Source of the DNA: Sclerotiophoma versabilis
Lineage: Eukaryota; Ascomycota; Dothideomycetes; Pleosporales; Didymellaceae
DNA length: 64,000 nucleotides
Assembly: GCA_012274445.1 (NCBI GenBank)
Contig: JAAROD010000080.1
Location: 930,001-994,000 of the forward strand
Direction of reading: 5' to 3'
The translations under genes were made by a program, and so were the position numbers. Of this stretch, positions 1 to 11,648 are shown in pieces. The notes beneath the pieces are model-generated. The model did not search any database, had not been told where the DNA came from, and saw nothing but the letters and a program-made list of their open reading frames with translations. Numbering within the stretch: position 1 is the stretch's first letter; every line of letters begins with the position of its first letter.

Positions 1-846
1 ACTCACGCGAACACTTTCTTCGACAGACATGGCAAGCAGGCGACACTGCTGAGAAGTATCGCACAATTCCGCAAGCTCCCTGAAACCGACGTGCCAGAAG
101 TAGCATTCATTGGGCGGAGTAATGTGGGCAAGAGCTCCCTGCTGAACGCAGTCATGGGCTGCGACACAAGGAAACTGCTCGCACGAACGAGCAGCACCCC
201 CGGCTTCACCAAGACCATGAACCTCTACGGCATCGCCCCCGATCCAGGTGTTCGCATAAAGACCTCCTCCCTTACCTCTAGCGGCGACCAAGGGCGTGAG
301 AAAATCGTCGGCCCTGCCGGCTTAGTCATCGTCGACATGCCCGGCTACGGGTCCGGGTCGCTGACAGCCTGGGGCGTGGAGATCATGAAGTACATCCAGT
401 CGCGCAAGGCGCTGCGGAGGGTCTTTGTGCTGCTGGATGCCGAGCACGGGGTTAAAGACAAAGATCGCAGTATCCTCGCCAGCCTGAGATTGGCGGGCGT
501 GAGCCACCAGGTTGTACTGAGTAAAATGGATAAGCTGTACATTCCCAAGGCGAGCGAGATCAAGAAGGTGGGCAAGGGGACGAAGCTGAAGAGCAAGGGC
601 ACTGTAACGGGCTTGCGGGCGAAAATGAAAGAACTCTTGCCCGAAATCAAACCTCCTTTTGGTGGTGGCGCGTTGGGCGAGATTTTAGCGTGTAGCAGCG
701 AGGTGCTGGTCGAAGGCAAGAGATTGGGGGTTGAGGATGTGCGGTTTGCTGTTTTGAAGGCTGTGGGGCTCGAAGGCGAGGAGAGGAAGGGGTTTACTGA
801 GAGCAAGAAGAAAAAGAAGAAGGCGCTTGCTGAGGCTGAAGCGTAA
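1..846 (+). CDS. EngB/YihA-type GTPase, probably mitochondrial (5' end outside window)
   Basis: Reads open from the first base, so the gene begins left of the window; 281 codons are visible. All GTPase motifs are present: P-loop GRSNVGKSS at visible residues 38-46, a switch threonine in STPGFTKT near 65, DMPGYG near 113 (G3), SKMDK near 174 (G4, Ser in place of the usual Thr) and ACSS near 224 (G5). TPGFT followed by DxPGYG is characteristic of the EngB/YihA family, whose bacterial members act in large ribosomal subunit assembly; fungal members (yeast Mrx8) are mitochondrial. A loop between G2 and G3 is longer than in bacteria. The C-terminus ends in a poly-lysine tract, which could help bind RNA (inference). 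No intron is seen in the visible part. The internal GTG at 91 is not a plausible start because conserved sequence continues upstream. Confidence 0.85.
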   Translation, partial: THANTFFDRHGKQATLLRSIAQFRKLPETDVPEVAFIGRSNVGKSSLLNAVMGCDTRKLLARTSSTPGFTKTMNLYGIAPDPGVRIKTSSLTSSGDQGREKIVGPAGLVIVDMPGYGSGSLTAWGVEIMKYIQSRKALRRVFVLLDAEHGVKDKDRSILASLRLAGVSHQVVLSKMDKLYIPKASEIKKVGKGTKLKSKGTVTGLRAKMKELLPEIKPPFGGGALGEILACSSEVLVEGKRLGVEDVRFAVLKAVGLEGEERKGFTESKKKKKKALAEAEA

Positions 847-1560
847 GATGAGCAAGTTGCTCTTGTGGTTTGTTTGAAAGATACCCAAACTATGTTTCAT
901 TTCCAACAGGTTGCCTGAGACGACAATGAGTCGATCGTACATCTCGACACAGCCATACCAGCATACGTCGACAGCATCGATACTTTTGGTGGTTGTGTCC
1001 AACTATCGTCCGCTGTCTTTCGATTGTCTTTCTGACCTGTCAACCACAATGTCAAGCCGAGAGAGCTTCGAGGTCCTAACTGCCATGCAGCCGCAACAAA
1101 ATAGAGATTTTAAAGCTACTCCTACGGCTATACATTGGACCGTGCAACAATCAAAATAACTCTAGGTCCCAAGCTGTAAACGAGACACCCGCAGTATCCG
1201 CAACACTAGTAAACTCGCGGTACACTGTTCAGGAAGCTCGCAACACGGTCAGTGAGAATTTGCTGAACCCGTTTGAATTCATTCTCCGGTAATAACGTCA
1301 TACGGTGAAATCGACGGGATTAGTAGCCGCATGGAGTTTGGGGTTGTAAGATAGTCGATATGCCTAATCCAACATAGGCAGGAGCAAAACCAATGTGCCC
1401 ATGCAAACGAGGATCACGTACAAAACCCCGCAGATACTCAAGATAATGACCTCAATAAGGTTACGCGACAAGCTTTTCAACGGGTCCTTAAATACGCCAA
1501 GGAAGCTTGTGTGATGTTTCTTCGTCTTCCTCTTGTTCAAGGACGTTGTCATCCATCAGC
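847..1560. other. Intergenic, no supported gene
   Basis: Holds the 3' flank of the GTPase gene and the promoter of the carboxypeptidase gene. A 62-codon reverse-strand frame at 1364-1552 ends in a hydrophobic stretch but lies inside the carboxypeptidase promoter and is not accepted as a gene. Confidence 0.5.
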
Positions 1561-3624
1561 ATGTTCACGAAATCAGTGACCTCGTTGGCGCTTGCATCGC
1601 TTGCCGTGCAGGCCAATGCTCTTTCAAAAAAGCAATGGCACAAGCGAAGCGATCATTTGTACCTGCCGAAGGAGACAAGTGACTACAAGACCGCCTCAGC
1701 CCCCAACAATGTCACCATTCGATACAAGAACCCAGGCATTTGCGAAACCACTCCAGGTGTAGACAGCTACTCTGGATACGTTGATCTGACACCAGATGTA
1801 TGTACGCTGTTTTAAGAATCAGAAAATCTCTGACGATACAAAGGTCCATGTCTTTTACTGGTTCTTCGAGTCTCGCAACAAGCCGGCTGAGGACCCCTTC
1901 ACGCTCTGGTTAAATGGCGGTCCTGGTTCGGATTCGCTCATTGGTCTCTTTGAAGAGAATGGACCCTGCATGCTGACAGAAAACCTGACAACCTACTCCA
2001 ATCCATACAGCTGGAACAATATTTCTAACATGCTGTACATCTCTCAGCCTGTCGGTACAGGATTTAGTTACCAAAAGCAAGGCGTTGGTAGTTTGAATCC
2101 CTGGTCTAGTGACTTTCATTACAACTCAAGCGACTGGCCGGCGACAGGAAGATACTCGCTTTTAGAACCACTCAACACTGGCAAGATTGACACAACTGAT
2201 CTCGCTGCTGTTGCGACTTGGGTGAGTGGAATTTCATAAGCACATTGAATCAGGTGCTGATTGCATGAAATATGTAGCATGTGCTTCAAGCCTTGTTGAA
2301 CACTATCCCAAAGTTTGACACCAAGATTGGCACACCAAAGGATTTCAACCTCTTCACGGAATCATACGGCGGACACTACGGACCAGCTTTCTTCAACTAC
2401 TTCTACAACCAAAACCTGAAGATTCAGAACGGCAGCATGCCGGGCTACCCACTCAACTTCAACTCACTCGGCGTAATCAACGGTATCATCGATGAGTATG
2501 TATCCACTGGCACCCTTGATACATCGAATTTTCACTAAAGTGCTTAGGTCTGTTCAAGCAGAACATTATCCCGAGTTTGCCGTCAACAAGTAAGCATTCC
2601 GATATCTACATCTTTGAGTAAAATGACTGACGACTGTCAGCACTTACGGCATCAAGGCATACAACGACACCGTCTACTCGTACGCTAAGTTTGCAAACAA
2701 TATGTACAATGGATGCCTGGACCAGATCAAGATCTGTCGGGCTGCAGCCGAAGGCAACGCCGACTATTACCATGCAAACGCTACCATTACGGGCGCTGAA
2801 TTGACCCCTGGAGTGCTCCAAATATGCAACGAGGCTGCCGATATGTGCCGCGACAACGTAGAATCTCCGTACTATTACTACAGTGGACGTGGCGTCTACG
2901 ACATCAGACACCCATACGAGGACCCGACCCCACCTTCTTACTACCCTGACTACCTCAATCTGCCAGAGGTGCAGGAGGCACTTGGAGTTACCCTCAACTA
3001 CTCGGGCAGCAACGGTATCTATTACGCTTTCCAGAACTCGGGAGATTTCATCTACCCGAACTTCAGGCTCGACCTGGAGCATCTCCTAGACCAGGACGTG
3101 CGTGTCAGTTTGGCGTATGGTGATGCTGATTACATCTGTAAGCGAACTCATCCGCACTTCTCCTATGATATTTGCTAATGCACCCAGGTAACTGGTTTGG
3201 CGGCGAGGCTATCAGTCTGGCGGTCGACTACACACACAGCAAAGAGTTCCGTGCTGCTGAGTACGAGGCAATGGTCGTTGACGGTACTGAGTACGGCGAG
3301 GTGCGCCAGTATGGTAACTTCAGCTTTGCGCGTATCTACGAATCAGGCCACGAAGTTCCTTACTACCAGCGTAAGCAATATCCAGACTTCCCCATAACGA
3401 TTTTCTGTAATAACGAAATTCTACTAGCTGAGGCTGCATTGGCCTACTTTAACCGCACGCTGTTCCACTACGACATTGCAACAGGTGAGCAAAAGGTCAC
3501 TGCCAACCTCACCTCGTCCGGCCAGGCGAATGCGACGCACACGAACTCTTTTGTTCCACTTACGAGTTCGTATGTGCCGAGTTTCCCGTCGCCTATCTAC
3601 CCTGCAACTACAACGGCCTACTAG
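1561..3624 (+). CDS. Secreted serine carboxypeptidase, peptidase family S10 (carboxypeptidase S1-like)
   Basis: Exopeptidase that removes C-terminal residues from peptides outside the cell or in the vacuole. Seven exons fit: 1561-1797, 1844-2221, 2278-2495, 2548-2589, 2641-3137, 3188-3370 and 3428-3624, all joined in frame. The start is followed by a signal peptide (MFTKSVTSLALASLAVQANA). S10 hallmarks are present: the NGGPGS oxyanion loop, nucleophile Ser in TESYGGHYGP, catalytic Asp in YGDADYICNWFGGE (split by intron 5) and catalytic His in ESGHEVPYYQ. Several Asn-x-Ser/Thr sites fit a glycosylated secreted enzyme. A 25-nt first intron would also keep the frame, but a 46-nt intron ending at 1843, with a CTGAC branch site, is much more typical. 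The C-terminus has no KEX or ER-retention signal and a short Ser/Thr/Pro tail. Confidence 0.93.
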
Positions 3625-4187
3625 TTTGCTTCGAGTATCTGTGTTCTCATATCGACCCTGAGTTCGTATGCATCTAGACGCTGATAAAGGGGTACACACA
3701 TGTGCTCATTGGATGCGTATGTAATATGAGAAGCAAAGTCTCTCCTACTTAGTGGAAACCAACGTAGCTTGGAGTACACTTGCGACGATAATAGAAACAA
3801 AATTATGAGATACCTAATATGACAAGTTGCTGGTCTTGATCACAGCTTGAAAGTCAAAGAAACGTCAATATGTGGTATATTTGTGACGCTGAATAGCGAG
3901 CTTGAGATGGGTTTGAAATGAGCTTGTCTTTGCATTTGCGACAATAGGTATAGTGACATGCTTAGGAGGGAGTCCAGTAACGGAATTAGTACATCAGATT
4001 AGGTTTCACACTCGCACGACTTCATGAACATCACGAAATCTGGCGCAATATCCAACCAAAGCGCACAAGATGGAAGAAAGACCTTCTTGCTGGTTCGAAA
4101 TCTACCCAAGGCCTCAAAACTTCCCATGTTCCTCCACATCCACACCCTTCTCTATTTACAAATCTCCTCCCTTGCTGTATTTCTATC
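3625..4187. other. Intergenic between convergent genes
   Basis: Shared 3' flank of the carboxypeptidase and ribosomal P1 genes. No reading frame with family features and no RNA gene seen. Confidence 0.5.
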
Positions 4188-4595
4188 TTAGTCGTAGATT
4201 CCGAATGCGCATCCAATGTCGTCGCTATCAGAGCCCGAATCGATGTCGATGCCATCGGGTTCGGTCTCACCTTTGTTGTGCCCATGATCCCCGGTAAGGT
4301 GCTCAACGGTGTCGCCTCCAGCCTCAGGGCCGGCTGCAGCGACTGTAGTGAGTATTTCGTTGACCTCTTTGCCCTTGAGCGCGTCGGAAAAGAGAGTTGT
4401 CCAGATAGGCTCGACCTCGGTGATGCCGGCGGCCTTGAGGAGAGCTTGAAGCTTTTCGGAAGTGATGGCGAGATTGTCGTCGGCCAGAATTAAAGCGGCG
4501 AAGGCAACTGCTTGCTCGGGACTGACCTTGGTGGGGGTAGTAGAAGTAGTAGAGGTGATGGTGGTGTTGGCCTCGGTGCTGCTTGTGGTAGACAT
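4188..4595 (-). CDS. RPP1: 60S acidic ribosomal protein P1-like (atypical)
   Basis: 135 residues in one exon. The core matches P1 of the ribosomal stalk: AALILADDNLAITSEKLQAL, then LKAAGITEVEPIWTTLFSDALKGKEVNEIL. P1/P2 dimers form the lateral stalk that recruits translation GTPases. Three things are odd. The N-terminus has a Thr/Ser-rich extension of about 23 residues before the helical domain. The usual Ala/Gly hinge is replaced by a Gly/His/Glu/Asp-rich stretch. The C-terminus reads SDDIGCAFGIYD where P-proteins almost invariably end (D/E)SDDDMGFGLFD. The terminal peptide binds elongation factors, so this may be a diverged paralogue of the main P1 gene and not the only copy (inference). Confidence 0.75.
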   Translation of the reverse strand: MSTTSSTEANTTITSTTSTTPTKVSPEQAVAFAALILADDNLAITSEKLQALLKAAGITEVEPIWTTLFSDALKGKEVNEILTTVAAAGPEAGGDTVEHLTGDHGHNKGETEPDGIDIDSGSDSDDIGCAFGIYD

Positions 4596-5834
4596 TGATC
4601 TTGCCGTCCTTGGGCGGTAGAGTCGTTTAGGGTGATTGAGTAGAGCAGTACTTTGTGAGCTAGTGTTTTCTTGTGGACCTATGATGAATTTGATGAGAAA
4701 TTTTGGTAATTCAATATCTATGATGGTCGTCGCTGGTTGCGTGTCGTTGAGGAAAACAATTGGACGCGAATTCGGAATTGACGTAGAGACGAAAAGAGCG
4801 ATCCGGTAGACCTTGTGATACTAGTAGTCCTGCAAACTTGGTTGCCATTGCTTCAACTGGATCCCGTGTATGCTGTGTTGCGGATGCAGAAAGGTTGACT
4901 CAGAGAAAAGGGCGGCGTCTGCCTGAATTGTATGGTGCGCCTCAGTGACTCACCCACCAATGGCCATCAAAACAGTCATGTAAGACCCCTGGGTATAACA
5001 GTACGGGAGCCTGTTTTGGAATGGCAGATCCAACCATGACGATTAAGAGAACACAGAACCTATACATGTCCCACCCACCAGGTGACTCAACGACTGCGTC
5101 ACTGCGGTTGATCCGAGAAGCCAGAGCTGTGGACCGCTGTCTAGAAAATACAACGAGGCTGTGGCTCCATTTTAGTGAATGATATTTGAAGATCAAAAAG
5201 AGGCTGAACGTGTTGGAGAACCTTTAACGCACGAATAAGTGTTTCGATCGCTACGTCAAGGCAGGCACCGTGCCCGTGCAGTGATCGGGCATAATGAGGT
5301 TGAGTTTGTATCAATTAAGAGAGTGGATTGGATATCTCACGTCAAACGAGATGCAGCAGCGCTTGTGTGAGGCAGTAGCGTTTCATAGTAAGTGCAATGT
5401 GTGTCCATCCCACGAACTGTCAACAACTTGGCTGAGAACCGAGAGCTTGTCTGAGGAAAGTAAGGAAGCAATGTCAGTGACCACTCGCCGCCAGTTTTCA
5501 CACCAAAGATACCAGCAGTGGTAATAAGACGATAGGAGATAAGAGGTGAGGCCGAAGTGCAGAGCCGCTTTCCGAGAGTGGCGGTCGTGACTACCGTTCA
5601 CCCCCGCGCTTGCCCCGCCTTTTACACAGCAGCTAGCCTAGCAGCCAACCATGGCGCGTGCTACAGTCAGCTAGCAGCATAGGGCGTGGTGTATCCCGAG
5701 GCAAGAGCAATCAGCCTACAAACAATATGGGCGTTCGACTTGGTCGTACTTAACTCGCCTCCTCAACATCCTCTCACCCTCTCAGGTCTTCTCTGACCAA
5801 ACTGCACATACCTCTAAGCATTCACATCTACAAC
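4596..5834. other. Intergenic between divergent genes
   Basis: 1.2 kb holding the upstream regions of the P1-like gene and the aldolase/adducin gene. Short frames at 4942-5196 and 5294-5601 have no recognisable content. A pyrimidine-rich leader (TCTAAGCATTCACATCTACAAC) lies just before the ATG at 5835. Confidence 0.4.
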
Positions 5835-6772
5835 ATGGCTCCTCCATCCGCAACTGACCCTCAGAACGGCAGCGAGACGACGCCAAGCAATGTTGCTCCT
5901 CTCGAGCCAGGTCTGAACGAGAAAGAGTCGAAGATGAAGGCCATTAAGTTCCCTAGCCCGCCCAAATTCGATGACCCATACAAAGAGCGTGCATATCTCA
6001 AGGGGAGACTGGCTGCTGCATTTCGCATCTTTGGCAAGTATGGGTATGATGAGGGTGTTGCCGGACATATCACTATGCGTGTACGAACCTTTGAAGTGTA
6101 CTGCAAAAAGGCCCGCTTACTGACGTTTGCCAGGATCCAGTCGATCCCACAACATTTTGGGTGAATCCCTTCGGTGTTGCATTCAGCTTGATCAAGGCCT
6201 CTGACCTGATCCTTGTAAACCACGATGGCGAGGTCATCGACGGCGGCCCATGCCGTCTCCTCAACTCTGCAGCTTACATGATTCACTCAGCGATTCATGC
6301 AGCGCGTCCAGATGTCCTTGCAGCAGCACACAGCCACTCGATCTACGGTCGTGCTTTCTGCTCGCTCGGCCGCAAACTTGACACCATCACACAGGACTCA
6401 TGCGCCTTCCACAACGACCACGTCTTGTATGAGAGTTTCAACGGCATCGTGCTGGCAGAGGAAGAGGGCAAGAACATCGCGCAGGCGCTTGGTGATAAAA
6501 AGGCCGCGTTGCTGATCAACCACGGTCTGTTGACGGTTGGCAAGTCGATCGAGGAAGCGGTCTTCTGGTTTGTGTCGTTGGACAAGTGCTGTCAGGCGCA
6601 GATGCTGGCGGATGCGGCAGCGGGTGGACGAGGTGGTGAGACTGTCAAGATCGGTGAGGAGGAGGCTGTCTTTACGTATAAGACAGTGGGGACGGCGCGT
6701 GCTGGCTGGTTCAGCGCAAAGCCGCTCTTCGATGTCATCCACAAAGAGACAGGTGGAGACTACCTCGAGTAA
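5835..6772 (+). CDS. Class II aldolase/adducin-domain protein
   Basis: Two exons (5835-6080 and 6134-6772; the 53-nt intron ends TGCCAG) give 294 residues. The domain starts near residue 55 (ERAYLKGRLAAAFRIFGKYGYDEGVAGHITMR) and continues after the intron with DPTTFWVNPFGVAFSLIKASDLILVNHDGEV. Metal-binding histidines appear in AAAHSHSIYGRAFCSLG and in INHGLLTVGKSIEEAVFWF, the positions expected for the fuculose-aldolase-type zinc site. The family includes bacterial fuculose-1-phosphate aldolase, ribulose-5-phosphate 4-epimerase and adducin head domains. Fungal members of this length are common and mostly uncharacterised, so the substrate is unknown. There is no signal peptide, so it is probably cytosolic. 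Confidence 0.88.
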
Positions 6773-7552
6773 AACGCCACACCATTGGCTATTTATATCA
6801 CCTCTGCTATGAGACCTACTGCAACACGTCCACATGTCTTGTCACTTTTTATCGAGAGATGTGCACCCTGTTCGGTGCAACAGCTGCTGACGGGAAAAGT
6901 TATCCCGGGACACGGAGGCAGCCAAGACCGCAGTCGTGCCACGATCATGTCGTTTACTTGCTGGTGTTTCAGGCCGAACAACATGTATTGTCGTGAGACC
7001 CAGTAACAAGTTAGGCTTCTGTATACGAAAGCAACTTAAAGATGACAGGGTCCAGTAGAAAATAATAAATGCTTGCATACCAAGCTTTTGAGCTTTGATT
7101 CTGGCCCCACTGTGAGAGCTTGACTTGCTCACTCCGGCTGCGGGCGGACAAACATTGCAACTGTCCCTGCGGCCACGTGCATGAAGAACACGCCCGGAGG
7201 CTATGCGATTTGTTAGAATACCTGAGGGGTAAATAACAGCACCACTTTGTCAGATCACGCAGGTCGCGCGACAGTGCTACAACCCCTCATCAAGAGGTAT
7301 CCTGATTGAAGGACCGCCATGGTGTCATAGCTGCAACGCAAAGAATCTCCAGGCAGCTTTTCAACCCCCTCACCCTAGACACCCTCCTACCCGTCACATC
7401 ATCTGTTTGTAGATCTACGAAAGGAAGGTTTGCCTGTTTCATGGCGATCGTTGCTTAGTGTTGTCAGGGTCCAACGGCCCCGTCACCTTTGCTCGAATAG
7501 CTCCAACTAGCCTAACTCACAGCTCATCTACGACCGAGACTTCTTCGCAGTC
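6773..7552. other. Intergenic, no supported gene
   Basis: 3' flank of the aldolase/adducin gene and promoter/5' leader of the histidine-phosphatase gene. Overlapping 60-100-codon frames on both strands show no family features. Confidence 0.5.
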
Positions 7553-9906
7553 ATGGCCAAGGGTCCTGCAGCTGTCTTCATTGCGAGGTATGTTCGATAG
7601 CTCCATGAGTCTACATCGTCGTGGTAAATGCTGACTGTCTTCACAGGCATGGTGCTCGTCTCGACGCCTCAGACAAATCATGGCATCTCACATCACCAAC
7701 ACCCTACGACCCTCCTCTCACATACGGCGGCTGGTCGCAAGCCAAAGCGCTCGGTCTACGCATAGCAGCTCTACTACACCAACAGGACATTGAGGAGACC
7801 GAGGCGGCAAAGAATGGCGCGAACGCCGATCTGGCGCATCTGCAATTCAGCGCGCTGGATGCCCCAAAGGCGCAACCATCTCGACCCAAGAAGAAGAAGC
7901 GCAAGATCGTCATACACTCGAGTCCGTTCTTGAGATGCGTGCAGACAAGCACAGCAGTCGCGGCAGGCATATCGCAGTACAAGCCGGAGACAACTCCAAA
8001 GCTTGGTGTACCAGTACCCTCGAAGGAAAGGAGCAGCGTGCTAGGAGGCTCTCCACTGGCGAGGTCAGCGCGATCCCAGTCACCACTTTCGAGATCACCC
8101 TCGGTACAACCCGCGTACCATGACCCATTGGCAGATCCCAACCTTGAAGTCTATTCGAAACCACTCAAAGGCGAGGACAAGATCCTGCTTCGCATTGATG
8201 CATTTCTTGGAGAATGGCTGTCACCCGATTATTACGAAGACATCACGCCACCGCCGAACTCGACGATGATGGTCGCAGGCGCGAAAGCGGACTTGCTGCG
8301 GAGGGGAGACAACCTGCAGGCACAGCCAGATGCAAGTAGTAGCAGGGGTCATTTCCCTGGGGGATGGGGAGGACCAAGCAAAGCTACTGTGGCATCGACG
8401 ACTCCAGCTCGGTCAAGCGTCGACAATGGAGCTTTCTCTAGTATGAGCAGCCTCGCACAGAATCTACCACCAACCAGGGAGCGTGCTGGTAGTGCAAGCA
8501 GTGGAGCTGTTCCGGCGCCGAAACCAAGAGGCGGCTTCCTATCACTCAACCCATCCACACGTCATGTCACCAAGAAGAACTACAACTCGCCCGCCCCGTC
8601 ATATTCTGTGTCTCCGTCCGACCCTATTCCACGAGGATATGTTGCACATGCACGAGAGGCGTGCGTCACGGTAGACTTTCAGTGGGACAGCATGCGACCA
8701 CCACAGGAATGGGGTGATGGTGGTGAGTACGGCGACGAGTGGAGCACCATGCATAAGCGATTCCGCAAAGGTCTAGCCGGTATGATGGAGTGGTACAAAG
8801 AGCACGGGGCGACACCTCCGAGGGAACCCATTCCTGGCTTCACCTTTTCAAATCAACCGAAAGCTACAGAAGAGCTGAGACCGTCCGCACCTCAGGCCAC
8901 AAACTTTGCGGTGAATCCTCTCCCACTACTCAATGAGAAAGTGGACGACGAAGAGGAGGAGCTTGTTCTTGTTCTTATCACCCACGGTGCAGGTTGCAAT
9001 GCTTTGCTTGGCGCTATTCAGAATCAACCTGTTCTCATTGACGTCGGTCTTGCCTCTCTATCTCTGGCTGTGCGACGTAACCATCCCAGGGAACCTTCTG
9101 CCCCGACTGTATTCGAGCGCCGACTATCAATTGCGGATCCTGGCATGACAGATTCCTACGAAATGAAATTGCTTGCATCAGTGGATCACCTGCGACCTGG
9201 CGTAAATCCAGCGGCGCTGTCACAGCCAGAATCTGCGGCCCAGTCACCTGCGGTGCACCCCAGCCCGACGACTGGAAACTATAGAAGACGGTTCACTGGC
9301 GGTTCACCTGCAACGAATACGCCCACTGACTCCCCCTTTACTCTTGATGCCTCTTATAGAAGCTGGCTTGGCAACTCCAATGGCTTGCGAAGGACAGCAA
9401 GCTCAGGCTCGAACTCACGGTACACATCAAGCAGCTTGAGTGATGGTGGCATGTCGTCACCATCTACTGGTTTGTGGTCAAGCCCTCGTGTGGCAGCTCT
9501 AGATGCAGGCAGTGATGGTAGGTCGAGCCCTGGTGCCGACATGGTGCTCAACTTCGTGAACCAGCAGCCTACACCAAAGCCCAAGTCGAAACCCAAGCCG
9601 TCTGCCACTGCCACTGCGCCTAGCCAGCCCGTTGAAAGCACAGCGGCCGAGACGAACAACGAGCTGACGAGAATGACCACCAATGAGCAACGAGAATCCG
9701 GAGATTCTGTAGCACCATTGCCGAGCACGCTCAATCGAACGAATAGCACATCGAGATCTGTTGCTGCTGGTGGTGGTGGTCTTTGGGGGGGAAAGCCTCA
9801 GGTGAGCTCTCATCAGGGCCTTTGGGGCCCTCCAAAGCTCGCCGGTGTGACCGAGCGTGACAGTGGGCCTAAGAGGAGGTGGACAATCACGGAACACAAC
9901 CAGTGA
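7553..9906 (+). CDS. Histidine-phosphatase (phosphoglycerate mutase-like) protein with long disordered regions
   Basis: A 35-nt first exon (7553-7587, MAKGPAAVFIAR) joins 7647-9906 across a 59-nt intron with a CTGAC branch site, giving 764 residues. The splice rebuilds the catalytic RHG at residues 12-14 (ARHGARLD). Further superfamily features are IHSSPFLRCVQTSTAVA, with the conserved Arg, and LVLITHGAGCNALLGAI near residue 455, with the second catalytic His. The catalytic parts are separated by long Ser/Pro-rich inserts (about residues 135-180 and 220-320), and the C-terminal 230 residues are low complexity. In yeast, TFIIIC subunit tau55 (Tfc7) and UBASH3-type proteins carry the same fold, but neither assignment is supported here. 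The function is probably phosphatase-like and the substrate is unknown. Confidence 0.88.
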
Positions 9907-10613
9907 ACCGCTTGTGGAGTCAGATCAGGCTGGGACTGTGAATATGTTCTGATTCATGTGTTGCAATGGGGCAGCGGGTGTTTGCATTCATACTGTGAGC
10001 GTTAAGCAATTACCAAGGTGTTTGATACCCTACATTCTGTCACTATTCGGTGACTGGTCGGTCGGGTTACTGCAGGTACGCGTCTAGCTTACAAAATGCA
10101 CATCTTGTCCGCACAGCGTGCTTACGCAAGGGGGCTGAATCCTCCGACCATATTGGCCCGACGCGCATCATGATTTGCCAGTTCACCTAGCGGAGAGACA
10201 TGCAAGTGACGCAAACCCTCACAAGACCACGTAAAGCTGCGGTCGATCATCGACCTGTTCACTGAATTTCTGATAAAATCTCCGCCTCACCTTCAGATGC
10301 TTCGCACACGAAGACTTCACCATCCTGACTACTGTTTCACAGCATCCACACATTTATTTGGGGCAGCCGCGAGACGCATAGATCATTGCTGAATACCCCG
10401 CAAACAGCGCTAAAACGATCACTCGCATATCGCGCTGGAGCCGCAATCAATTCTGTGATTCGACACGCAGACCGGCCGGCCTCATTAGTCGCGGGCGGTA
10501 AGCTAGGGAACGCCGTTTAGCGTCCAGGCGGCGACTGAAGGCTTGCATTGACAGAGACCGCGCGAACCGTTCTTACACAAACGCGAGCAGGATTTGGTCG
10601 GAGCGTTTTAGAC
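9907..10613. other. Intergenic, no supported gene
   Basis: 3' flank of the histidine-phosphatase gene and promoter of the WBP2-like gene; no coding or RNA signal recognised. Confidence 0.5.
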
Positions 10614-11648
10614 ATGTCGGTTAAGTAAGTCTGCCCCCGTCATTTATATACCTCTGGGCCGTTGCAGGTGGCCTTGAAGGTGCTTTTTGGTGTGGTGTTG
10701 CTGGTGCTGCCCCTCATCATACCCCGCGAGCCGACACTGAGCGAGAAGCATGGGGAACATGAAGAAGAGCAGGACTGACCGGAAGCGCAGCTGGGTCATG
10801 ATCGCCGAGAATGGCGGGTACACACCACTTCCTGGCGAAACGACACTATACCAGTCTCCTCAACGAACGATGCTGAGCCTGCAGACGAGCCACCGCCTTC
10901 CGCCAAGCGAGGCGTATTCGCAGCAGTGCAAGTCCGGCGTTGTATACCTCACAAATCGACGGGTACTTCATCCACACTCCGCCGAAGCGCCAAGACTGGA
11001 CTGGACTGACAGACCGTGCAGATAATATACCTCCCCGTCACTCCCACGCCAACCTTTCAGTCCTTCGCCGTCCCCATCCTCAACGTCGCCGACTCGCGCG
11101 TCACAGCTCCTTGGTTCGGCGCAAACAAATGGGAGGCCGTTATTCACCCCGTCACAGGCGGCGGCATACCCCCACAGCACGGCGAACTGGACTGCGTCAT
11201 GGAGTTCAAGGAGGGCGGCGCCTTCGACTTCCACAACACATTTGAACGCCTTAAGGAGCGCTTACGCCAGACCATCGATGTTGCGCGCGAGAGTGGGATC
11301 GACGAGACCGTTGCGGCAGGGAGCATCAACATGGAGGATCTGCCGGCGTATGAGGACACAAGACAACATGCGACAGTGCCGGCAGAGCCGCTGAGTCCAC
11401 CGACCAGTGCAGGCCTGAGCGGTGTCGGTGTGGGCAGGCCTGTTGCAACTACTGCTACTGCTACTGCTGCTGCTGCTGCTCCAGAAACAGACAGTCCGCA
11501 GAGATCGAGTCCACTGCAGAGTCCACGCCCATTCCAGCCGCCGTCAGAGCCACCGCCAGGTTACGAGGAGGTACAGAGGAGTAGTATCGCCGATGAGCTG
11601 GAGAGGAGATTGTCAGATCCTCACTGGGACGACGAGCTCCGGAGGTGA
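10614..11648 (+). CDS. WW-domain-binding protein 2-like protein (GRAM/PH-like fold) with PPxY motif
   Basis: Three exons: 10614-10624 (only 11 nt, MSVN), 10791-10962 and 11022-11648, giving 269 residues. The micro-exon is supported because it yields MSVNWVMIAENGGYTPLPGE, the usual start of this fungal family, with a perfect GTAAGT donor and a GCGCAG acceptor. The GRAM-like domain runs from WVMIAENGG through GVVYLTNRRIIYLPVTP to CVMEFKEGGAFDFHNTFERLKERL. The tail is Ser/Pro-rich and carries EPPPGYEEV, a PPxY motif of the kind bound by WW domains of Nedd4/Rsp5 ubiquitin ligases. By analogy with WBP2 it may be an adaptor for a WW-domain protein (inference). A simple frame reading would start at 10750 or 10795 and miss the true N-terminus. 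Confidence 0.85.

Noticed and set aside
1364..1552. 62-codon reverse-strand frame with a C-terminal hydrophobic helix
   Set aside because: It lies 8 bp from the start codon of the carboxypeptidase gene, inside its leader and promoter; there is no homology or other support.
1798..1822. 25-nt first intron in the carboxypeptidase gene
   Set aside because: It keeps the frame but is shorter than functional fungal introns; the 46-nt intron to 1843 has a branch site and also keeps the frame.
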